The position numbers and the translations under genes were made by a program. This document shows positions 33,532-42,917 of a stretch of DNA of 42,917 nt, piece after piece. The first letter of the stretch is position 1. The number at the start of each line of letters is the position of its first letter. The notes beneath the pieces are model-generated. The model searched no databases. It had not been told where the DNA came from and saw nothing but the letters and a program-made list of their open reading frames with translations. The DNA is from Terriglobia bacterium (GTDB taxonomy: Bacteria > Acidobacteriota > Terriglobia > Terriglobales > Acidobacteriaceae): NCBI GenBank assembly GCA_020073015.1, contig JAIQFZ010000025.1:1-42917 (forward strand), given 5' to 3'.

Positions 33532-34932
33532 ATGCGAAATAACCATAGTTTGGGGGAAGGCCGGGCGCTGGTTTTCACGGTCGCCGGCCTGATTTTGGCA
33601 TGCTCCAGCGTGTTGTGCTGTGCCCAGGAAGCTGCTGCTGTTGGGAAGGCTTCGCCGGACCCGCGAATCAGTGAGGCGATCAGGCAGGTCTCGGCAGACC
33701 ACATCCGGCAAACAATTGAAAAGCTGGTCAGCTTCCAAAATCGGTCCACACTTTCCGCGCAGGACGAGGAATCCATCAAAGCGGGCAAGGGCATCGGTGC
33801 GGCGCGGGAGTGGATCAGATCGGAATTTGAACGCGATTCGAAGGAGTGCGGCGGATGCCTGGAAGTGAAGACGGATTCGTTCGAGGAACAACCCGCCGAT
33901 CGTATCCCGAAGCCCACGCAGATTACGAATGTGTACGCCGTGCTGCGAGGGACCGATCCGCAGCAGGCCAACCGCATCGTGCTGGTCTCCGGCCACTACG
34001 ACTCCCGCAACAGTGACAATTTCAATACCGTCGATCCGGCACCGGGGGCGAACGACGATGGCAGCGGCACGGCCGTCAGCCTGGAGTGTGCGCGCGTTCT
34101 GAGCAAAATGAAGTTTCCGGCGACGATCGTCTTTCTTACCGTGGCCGGGGAAGAACAGGGATTGAATGGGAGCAAGCACTTTGCCCAGATGGCCCAGCGC
34201 GAGGGATGGAATCTGGAGGCAGTCCTCAACAATGACATCGTGGGCGGCGACCGCAGCCCGCAGCAGGATGCGAGCGTGGTGCGCGTGTTTTCTGAAGGCT
34301 TGCCGGCGGCGGCGAGTGAGGCTGAAATCCGGCGAATTCGCGCGCTCGGTGGGGAAAGCGACTCGACCTCGCGCGAACTCGCACGCTTCATCGCGGAGGT
34401 TGGGCGCACGTACGACGCGGGAGTAATGCCGTTGCTCATCTTCCGTCTGGACCGGTACTTGCGCGGCGGCGATCACTATTCGTTCAACCAGCAGGGCTTT
34501 GCGGCAGTGCGGCTTACCGAGTTCCGCGAAGATTATAACCATCAGCATCAGAACGTCCGCGCGGAAGGCGGCATCGAATATGGTGATCTGCCGAAGTTTG
34601 TGGACTTCGAGTATGTGGCGCGAGTGGCGCGGCTAAACGCGGCAGCGCTGGCATCGCTCGCATCGGCGCCAGCGCCGCCGGCGAAGGTCAAGATGCTGAC
34701 GAAGGATCTACAGAATGACACGACGTTGATTTGGGAGTCTTCTCCGGGCGCTGCCAGCTACGAGGTGCTCTGGCGGGCCACGAACGCGCCCGATTGGGAG
34801 CATGTTCACACATTCGGCAATGTCACGCGTGCAACCCTAAAGCTTTCGAAGGATAATGAGATATTCGCTGTCCGGGCAGTTGACAGCGCGGGACATCGCA
34901 GCCTGCCCGTCGTGCCGGAGCCGGAGCGATAG
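33532..34932 (+). CDS. Secreted M28 family zinc metallopeptidase, 466 aa
   Basis: A signal peptide (ALVFTVAGLILACSSVLCCAQ) precedes an M28 aminopeptidase domain with the co-catalytic two-zinc ligands: His in VSGHYDSRNSD, bridging Asp in GANDDGSGTAVS, the Glu pair in TVAGEEQGLNGS, Asp in NNDIVGGD and His in GGDHYSFNQQG. The last 95 residues form a fibronectin-III-like domain (LIWESSPGAASYEVLWRAT to FAVRAVDSAGHRS). It removes N-terminal residues from peptides outside the cytoplasm. ATG 33532 follows GAGGAAATTCGCCG. Confidence 0.94.
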   Translation: MRNNHSLGEGRALVFTVAGLILACSSVLCCAQEAAAVGKASPDPRISEAIRQVSADHIRQTIEKLVSFQNRSTLSAQDEESIKAGKGIGAAREWIRSEFERDSKECGGCLEVKTDSFEEQPADRIPKPTQITNVYAVLRGTDPQQANRIVLVSGHYDSRNSDNFNTVDPAPGANDDGSGTAVSLECARVLSKMKFPATIVFLTVAGEEQGLNGSKHFAQMAQREGWNLEAVLNNDIVGGDRSPQQDASVVRVFSEGLPAAASEAEIRRIRALGGESDSTSRELARFIAEVGRTYDAGVMPLLIFRLDRYLRGGDHYSFNQQGFAAVRLTEFREDYNHQHQNVRAEGGIEYGDLPKFVDFEYVARVARLNAAALASLASAPAPPAKVKMLTKDLQNDTTLIWESSPGAASYEVLWRATNAPDWEHVHTFGNVTRATLKLSKDNEIFAVRAVDSAGHRSLPVVPEPER

Positions 34933-35002
34933 TGATTAGCGCATGGTGGCGTGTGAGCACAACTCACAAGGCGGCAGCGACTAGTCCCAACCACCGATTT
35001 CG

Positions 35003-35848
35003 ATGAATCGCGGACGAACACTTACGTTGAGCTTGCCTCCATTCACCAGAGCGGTGAAGTGGCTAGTCATCATCAATGCAGCTGTCTTCCTGCTGGTCGC
35101 CGTGCTGGAACAGTTTTCCTCGAACTTGGGGGAGACTGTGTCATATTACTTTGCGCTCAGGCCGCTTCTGGTTCTACACGGGTTTCTGTGGCAAGCGGTG
35201 AGCTACTCTTTTCTCCACGCGGGCGTCTTGCATATCTTATTCAACATGTTGTGGCTATGGTGGTTTGGCGCGCAGCTGGAGTTGGACTGGGGTTACCGGA
35301 AATTCCTTGAATTCTACTTCTTCTGCGTCATCGGTGCGGCGCTCACGACCATCGTCGTTTCCTATACAGGATTTGGCGGGATTACCCCGGCTACGCCAAC
35401 CGTCGGTGCCTCCGGCGGGATTCTTGGAATCCTGATGGCTTTCGGGATGCTTTATGGGGACCAGGAGATCTGGCTATTTCCCATTCCGTTTTCCGTTAAA
35501 GCCCGGTACTTCGTAGTGGGTATCGTGTTCTTGACGCTTTATGGCGCGATCACCGCCACCCGCCATCGCGGGGAGTCCGTGGCGTACGTTGCCCACCTTG
35601 GCGGGCTCCTCTTCGGGTATCTCTACGTCCGGTTTCTGCCTCGACGCGGCCTGAGCTACGCGACTTCCGAAAAGTACTTTGGTCTGCGCAACTCCTACTA
35701 TCGCTGGAAGCGGAAACGGGCGGCGCGGAAATTCGAAGTCTACATGAAAGAGCGCGACCGCAAAGTCACCTTCGACGAGCACGGCAACTACATTCCGCCC
35801 GACGAGGACAAGAAAAACGGTGGATCGAAGTCGGGGTGGGTGAATTAG
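35003..35848 (+). CDS. Rhomboid family intramembrane serine protease, 281 aa
   Basis: Six membrane helices. The early helix-loop motif is YFALRPLLVLHGFLWQAVSYSFLHAGVLHILFNMLWLW (quoted for position: HxxxxH/N pattern, LHILFNM). Catalytic Ser lies in VGASGGILGIL and catalytic His in AHLGGLLFGYLYVRF, which together form the rhomboid dyad. A basic C-terminal tail of about 55 residues is cytoplasmic. It cleaves single-span proteins within the membrane. ATG 35003 has no obvious ribosome-binding site. Confidence 0.94.
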   Translation: MNRGRTLTLSLPPFTRAVKWLVIINAAVFLLVAVLEQFSSNLGETVSYYFALRPLLVLHGFLWQAVSYSFLHAGVLHILFNMLWLWWFGAQLELDWGYRKFLEFYFFCVIGAALTTIVVSYTGFGGITPATPTVGASGGILGILMAFGMLYGDQEIWLFPIPFSVKARYFVVGIVFLTLYGAITATRHRGESVAYVAHLGGLLFGYLYVRFLPRRGLSYATSEKYFGLRNSYYRWKRKRAARKFEVYMKERDRKVTFDEHGNYIPPDEDKKNGGSKSGWVN

Positions 35849-35875
35849 CTGTCAGCCATCAGCCGTCAAAAAAAC

Positions 35876-36553
35876 CTAGCCCATTCCATCCTCGAAAAAC
35901 TCCAAGGCCTTTAGGACGACCTGTTCCGGCAAATCCTTCCGTTGCGTTTTCCCTTTGAAGTTCAGGTCGTGACCGGCGCCTTCCACCTCTAGCAACTCGT
36001 TTTTTGCTGGGATAAGGGCCAGCGCCTTCTTTATTTCTTCGATGCTGCCGAACGGATCGCGCGTTCCATGAACGAATAGGCTCTGCGTACGAAGGTTGGA
36101 CAGATGTTGAATGCGAAGCTGCTCGGGCTTGCGTGGTGGATGCAAGGGGTACGAGAGCAGCAGGAGCCCGGACACCAGATCGGGTTCGGCTGCACAAAGC
36201 ATCGCAGCTTGGCGTCCACCGTAGGAATGCCCACCGAGGAAGATCCGGCCCGAGATGCTTTTGCGTAAGGCAGCGACTGCATTGCGCTGGCCTGCGCGAT
36301 CGCGCTCGGCGTTGCCGGGAAACGGCGGTCCAGTCTTTCGTTCCTGCCTAAACGCGAGATCACAGCGCAGGACTGGGTAGCCATGCCCAGCGAATGCTTC
36401 GGCTAGAGCGACGAGCAATGGCGCATCGCAGTTCGAACCCGCGCCATGCGTGAGGATCAGCGCATCGCCATTGGGATTCTCAGGCGAGTGCAAGAAACCT
36501 CGAACGGCGGGGATCAGGGAATCGTCGGAGAACGATACGGCTGGATCATTCAT
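35876..36553 (-). CDS. Alpha/beta hydrolase (KAN/dienelactone hydrolase-like), 225 aa
   Basis: The core reads ALILTHGAGSNCDAPLL (oxyanion loop), nucleophile Ser in LGGHSYGGRQAAMLCA, Asp in FVHGTRDPFGSI and His in EGAGHDLNF. This small size and order suit esterase-like hydrolases of the predicted KAN/YqhY type; the substrate is unknown. ATG 36553 is used. The frame runs upstream to 36871, but that part crosses an intergenic repeat and pyruvate kinase DNA. It ends 28 bases from the converging rhomboid gene. Confidence 0.88.
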   Translation of the reverse strand: MNDPAVSFSDDSLIPAVRGFLHSPENPNGDALILTHGAGSNCDAPLLVALAEAFAGHGYPVLRCDLAFRQERKTGPPFPGNAERDRAGQRNAVAALRKSISGRIFLGGHSYGGRQAAMLCAAEPDLVSGLLLLSYPLHPPRKPEQLRIQHLSNLRTQSLFVHGTRDPFGSIEEIKKALALIPAKNELLEVEGAGHDLNFKGKTQRKDLPEQVVLKALEFFEDGMG

Positions 36554-36605
36554 GAGATTGTCCGCAGCGGCGTCACACATCCTCCATCCCCCGGCACTGC
36601 CCGCG

Positions 36606-36645
36606 AACGGCAGATCCTTCGCTTCGCTCGGGATGACAATGCAGA
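36606..36645. repeat. Dispersed 'GAAGCGAAGGATCT' intergenic repeat
   Basis: On the minus strand this reads TCATCCCGAGCGAAGCGAAG followed by GATCTGCCGTTCG, a short sequence known to recur between genes in many acidobacterial genomes. It lies between pyruvate kinase and the hydrolase. No coding role is likely. Confidence 0.55.
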
Positions 36646-36681
36646 ATGGGATGACAAGAAGGATAACGTTGGGTCCATCAG

Positions 36682-38214
36682 CTATCGTTTCCCGTGCCCT
36701 CGTTTTGCTGGCCGGTCGCTCTCGCCTACGGTGTGCAGCCGCATGAAATTTGTGGCGCCGGATGTGAGCTTTGTTCCGGCGACGAGTCCGAGCACGTCTC
36801 CTGGGCGCAGCAGACCCTTCGGCAGCAATTCCTTTTCCGCGGTCTTCACCATGGCCTCGGCCGATTCCCATCTATCTTTGTGGATCGGAACCACGCCCCA
36901 GAGGGCATTCATGCGGTTACAAACTTCGAGCCGGCGGCTGAACGCGTAGATGGTTGCCTTCGGGCGATGCTTGGAGAGCATGCGCGCCGTGTTGCCGCTC
37001 TCGGTGAAAACGGCGATGGCACCCATGTGCAAGTCCTCCGCGGCGTGGGCAATCGATTCGCAAATCGTTTCCGCAACGGAGTAGCGATGATTTTCACGCC
37101 GCCGCTTCGATACCGGCGTCTGCGCCATGCTGGCTTCTGCCTCGACGATGATCCGCACCATCATGGCCACCGTCTCGCGCGGATAGCGGCCGCTGGCGGT
37201 TTCACCGGACAGCATGACTACGTCCGTGCCGTCGAAAATTGCATTGGCGACGTCACTCGCCTCGGCGCGCGTAGGACGCGGGTTCTCGGTCATTGACTCC
37301 AGCATCTGGGTCGCGGTGATCACCGGCTTGCGCCACAAGGCCGCGCGTTGAATTACCCGTTTCTGAAGGATGGGGACCTGCTCGGGCGGCAATTCCACGC
37401 CGAGATCGCCGCGCGCAATCATGACTCCGTTGGCCACCTCCAGAATCTCTTCCAAACGCTCAATGGCCTGCGGCTTCTCGAGCTTGGCGATAACGGGAAC
37501 CGACTTGCCATATTTGCGCATCAGGTCTTTTGTCATGCGCAGGTCGTCGGCCGAGCGCACGAAAGAAAGCGCGACCGCGTCCACGCCGTGCGAAAGGCCA
37601 AACCTCAGGTCGAGCTTGTCTTTTTCTGTGAGCGCGGGAATCGAAACGGCCGCGCCGGGCAGGTTGATGCCCTGGTGCTCGGCAAGCATGCCTCCATTAC
37701 GGACTTCGCACTCCACATCGTCACCGTGAAGGGCGCGAACTCTGAGCTCGATGCGGCCATCCGATAGCAGCACGCGCGCGCCGGGCTCGACCTCCCGCGC
37801 CAAGGCGGCAAAATCGGTGGAGATCAACGTAGCGGTTCCGGGCACTTTCCGCGGCGTGATCGTCAACACACTTCCAGTTTCCAGTTCGACGGGCTTGCCG
37901 TTTTTCAGGCGACCCGTGCGAATCTTTGGTCCTTGCAGGTCCTGGAGAATGCAGATGGTTCTCTTCAGACTGCGCGCCACCCGCCGGAGGCGCTGAATTC
38001 GGCGGGCATGCTCGGCGTGCGTTCCGTGGGAAAAATTCAGGCGGGCGACGTCCATGCCCAGATTCATGAGGTCGCGGATACACTCCTCGGAATCGCAAGC
38101 TGGACCGATTGTGCAGATGATCTTCGCGCGGCGCACGCGAGTAGATTCCGCGTCCTGCGACGAGTTGGGTGCCGGCAGCTGGCCCGCGAGGAGATCCGGT
38201 TTCTGAGCGTCCAA
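36682..38214 (-). CDS. pyk: Pyruvate kinase, 510 aa
   Basis: The N-terminal block is RRAKIICTIGPACDSEECIRDL, followed by VARLNFSHGTHAEHARR, the K+/Mg site DLQGPKIRTG, the active-site ALSFVRSADD, VIAKLEKPQAIERLEEIL, the Mg-binding Glu/Asp motif GVMIARGDLGVELP and the signature ITATQMLESM. A C-terminal regulatory domain follows (IAVFTESGNTARMLSKHRP). It converts phosphoenolpyruvate and ADP to pyruvate and ATP. The start is TTG 38214: AAGAGGA lies eight bases upstream and the residues before TIGP are of normal length. The extra 30-residue lead is unusual but not remarkable. Confidence 0.95.
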   Translation of the reverse strand: MDAQKPDLLAGQLPAPNSSQDAESTRVRRAKIICTIGPACDSEECIRDLMNLGMDVARLNFSHGTHAEHARRIQRLRRVARSLKRTICILQDLQGPKIRTGRLKNGKPVELETGSVLTITPRKVPGTATLISTDFAALAREVEPGARVLLSDGRIELRVRALHGDDVECEVRNGGMLAEHQGINLPGAAVSIPALTEKDKLDLRFGLSHGVDAVALSFVRSADDLRMTKDLMRKYGKSVPVIAKLEKPQAIERLEEILEVANGVMIARGDLGVELPPEQVPILQKRVIQRAALWRKPVITATQMLESMTENPRPTRAEASDVANAIFDGTDVVMLSGETASGRYPRETVAMMVRIIVEAEASMAQTPVSKRRRENHRYSVAETICESIAHAAEDLHMGAIAVFTESGNTARMLSKHRPKATIYAFSRRLEVCNRMNALWGVVPIHKDRWESAEAMVKTAEKELLPKGLLRPGDVLGLVAGTKLTSGATNFMRLHTVGESDRPAKRGHGKR

Positions 38215-38240
38215 AGTTGGGTGTTCCTCTTGAAAGAAAG

Positions 38241-38299
38241 TAGTCAGTAGTCAGTAGTCAGTAGTCAGTAGTCAGTAACTCAGTAACTCAGTAGTCAGT
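38241..38299. repeat. Tandem heptamer array TAGTCAG
   Basis: Five exact TAGTCAG units (38241-38275), two 8-bp variants TAACTCAG (38276-38291), and one more TAGTCAG (38292-38298). Slipped-strand variation is likely. An inverted, diverged set of three units lies at 38555-38578. Confidence 0.85.
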
Positions 38300-38339
38300 C
38301 AGCGTGCAGCGCGTTTGGAACTGCTAACTGGTTTCACAA

Positions 38340-38578
38340 ATACTTGAGGGTTACGAGCGGTGCCCCTCAGGGGCTGAATCCCTTATTCTTGGCGTCTCTT
38401 GGGCGGCACGCCTGAACAGGTTGCGGAAAAACCCTTTCGGTTATCGCAGCGCTGAAGCGCTGCGCCACCCAAAATCAGGTGCAACATCGACTTTTTCCGC
38501 AGCCTGTGAAGCCGTGCCCTTCCCAAGACCGTTTCTTGAAACCGGTTCTACGGACTATTGACTACTGGCTACTGATCC
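38340..38578. repeat. Composite hairpin island upstream of pyk
   Basis: It holds a TGCGGAAAAA (38422-38431) / TTTTTCCGCA (38492-38501) stem that encloses a perfect CGCAGCGC-TGAA-GCGCTGCG hairpin (38445-38464). The module at 38457-38514 matches 3469-3514. Three inverted heptamers end it at 38555-38578, overlapping the last codons of the YihY gene. No gene is seen. Confidence 0.65.
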
Positions 38579-39511
38579 CCGCACCTTCATCAGGGCCCTT
38601 GGAAACAGCATGGCATTGAATTCGGCGCCAATCAGCACCACGAGCGAGATCAGGTACATCCAGACCAGCAGGGCGATTCCTACTCCCAGCGAACCGTAGA
38701 TGATGCTGTAGTCCGCATAGCGCTGCAAATACCAACCGAAAAGGGCGGTAGCCCCCAACCACATGGCAGTGGCGAGAACCGCGCCGGGCAAAACGCTGTG
38801 CCAGGGTTGGGTGCGAGGAACGGCATTGTGATAGATGAGCTGGATCACCGCGATGCTGGTCAAGATCGCGATGGTCCAGCGAATCAGGCTCCATAGCAAC
38901 AGCACGAGCGGGCCGAATTCATGCCCGATGTAGAACAGAATCCGCATCTCGATCCGGCTGCCGAAGGCGACCAGAATCGTGGAGAAAGTCAGCGGGATGC
39001 CAGCCATGAGAACCAGCGAAATCGCGATCAAGCGCTCCTGGATCAGCCCCCACGTCTTGGGGAGCTGGTAGGCGCGGCGGAAACCGTCCATCCAGGAAAT
39101 GATGACGCCGGAAGCGGTCCAGATCGTCAGCAGCGAAGCTGTGATCAGCAAACCGACGGGCCGGTGAGTGGCGCCTCGCAGATAAGCAAGTGCGGTGGTG
39201 CTGCCAGCCGGCAGGATGCGCCCGAGAGCATAGGAAATTTCGCGGAGATAGACATCGCCACGGCGAATCGTGGCGATGACCGAACCCAGCACCAGTAAAG
39301 CGGGGAAAAACGTAAGGATGGAAGAGTAAGCGGAGGCTTTGGCAATCGCGAAGGCATCGTGCTCAAAGGCGCGCCAAACTGAGAGGCGAAACAAACGCCA
39401 GAAACGCCCTATCGCCGGAGCGAGCACGAGTCCGCCAGGAAGCGGCTCGGGCATACGATTGCGATCCTGCGGTTGCTCGGGCACGCGTTGTGGTTCAATC
39501 GCTAACGCCAT
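38555..39511 (-). CDS. YihY/virulence factor BrkB family membrane protein, 318 aa
   Basis: Six membrane helices after a 50-residue Pro-rich cytoplasmic lead. Family motifs include FAIAKASAYSSILTFFPALLVLG, LTIWTASGVIISWMDGFRRAY, and WHSVLPGAVLATAMWLGATALFGWYL with YADYSIIYGSLGVGIALLVWMYLISLVVLIGAEFNA (YGSLG and GAEFNA are the usual signature). The old name ribonuclease BN was an error; the real role is unclear, perhaps transport. The last six codons and the stop (SVASSQ*) are formed by repeat heptamers of the neighbouring island. ATG 39511. Confidence 0.93.
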   Translation of the reverse strand: MALAIEPQRVPEQPQDRNRMPEPLPGGLVLAPAIGRFWRLFRLSVWRAFEHDAFAIAKASAYSSILTFFPALLVLGSVIATIRRGDVYLREISYALGRILPAGSTTALAYLRGATHRPVGLLITASLLTIWTASGVIISWMDGFRRAYQLPKTWGLIQERLIAISLVLMAGIPLTFSTILVAFGSRIEMRILFYIGHEFGPLVLLLWSLIRWTIAILTSIAVIQLIYHNAVPRTQPWHSVLPGAVLATAMWLGATALFGWYLQRYADYSIIYGSLGVGIALLVWMYLISLVVLIGAEFNAMLFPRALMKVRGSVASSQ

Positions 39512-39534
39512 GGGCTTCGGGAGACGTCGCTCAG

Positions 39535-39563
39535 AAAAACAAGGGGCGACTCACGTCGCCCCT
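39535..39563 (-). terminator. Intrinsic terminator of rpoC
   Basis: On the minus strand AGGGGCGAC-GTGA-GTCGCCCCT (39542-39563) is followed by TG and TTTTT (39535-39539). A perfect 9-bp GC stem with a U-run, about 20 bases after the rpoC stop. Confidence 0.9.
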
Positions 39564-39582
39564 GGATTCGATACGGGTTGGC

Positions 39583-42917
<3,335 letters not shown>

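Noticed and set aside
36554-36871. Long N-terminus for the alpha/beta hydrolase
   Set aside because: It runs through a dispersed intergenic repeat and into the 3' end of pyk; the ATG at 36553 gives a complete hydrolase fold.
38241-38299. Heptamer array as a CRISPR
   Set aside because: Units are 7-8 bp with no spacers and no cas genes nearby; it is a simple tandem repeat.

Overview
The window is high-GC bacterial chromosome with dense genes on both strands. It most resembles Acidobacteriota. That assignment is inference, from the mix of short secreted carboxypeptidase-regulatory-like proteins, a system II (ResB/CcsA) cytochrome c maturation pair, an Asn/Ser/Gly-rich outer-membrane barrel type, and many GC-rich intergenic hairpin repeats. 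No rRNA or other marker in the window fixes the taxonomy.

Layout. 73-2431 (minus): tRNA-Pro(GGG), a small secreted protein of unknown function and an NtrC-type sigma-54 activator. 2563-6955: a methyltransferase, a family 2 glycosyltransferase, GalE and a membrane diguanylate cyclase. 7398-10300 (plus): two paralogous membrane-anchored TPR proteins and a polytopic GT-C-like membrane protein. 10632-22047 (minus): the most remarkable part, a multiheme cytochrome locus. In transcription order it encodes a 16-heme cytochrome, a beta-propeller, a small 4-heme secreted cytochrome followed by a strong hairpin terminator, a SurA/PpiC-type chaperone, an outer-membrane beta-barrel, a second beta-propeller, a 12-heme cytochrome and a GT-C glycosyltransferase-like membrane protein. 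22601-26751 (plus, divergent): resB, ccsA and a sensor histidine kinase. 26816-27301: a broken REP-associated transposase between inverted REP hairpins, then more hairpins. 27338-39511: mostly housekeeping and secreted or membrane enzymes (S9 peptidase, HIT protein, ribosomal protein S1, two small secreted proteins, a LysW-like zinc protein, M28 peptidase, rhomboid protease, alpha/beta hydrolase, pyruvate kinase, YihY/BrkB). 39583-42917 (minus): most of rpoC, cut by the window end.

How it fits together. The three cytochromes carry 32 predicted c-type haem sites (31 CXXCH and one CX3CH). The divergent resB-ccsA pair can supply covalent haem attachment. The PpiC chaperone and beta-barrel sit exactly where an outer-membrane export or electron conduit would need them, and each large cytochrome is translationally adjacent to a beta-propeller. 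The whole resembles a trans-envelope or extracellular electron-transfer module, with the small 4-heme protein as a candidate high-copy, possibly filament-forming, subunit. CRP/FNR-type palindromes lie in the intergenic regions controlling the cytochrome/ResB divergon and the TPR genes. Function and regulation are inference from gene content and motifs; nothing was searched or modelled.
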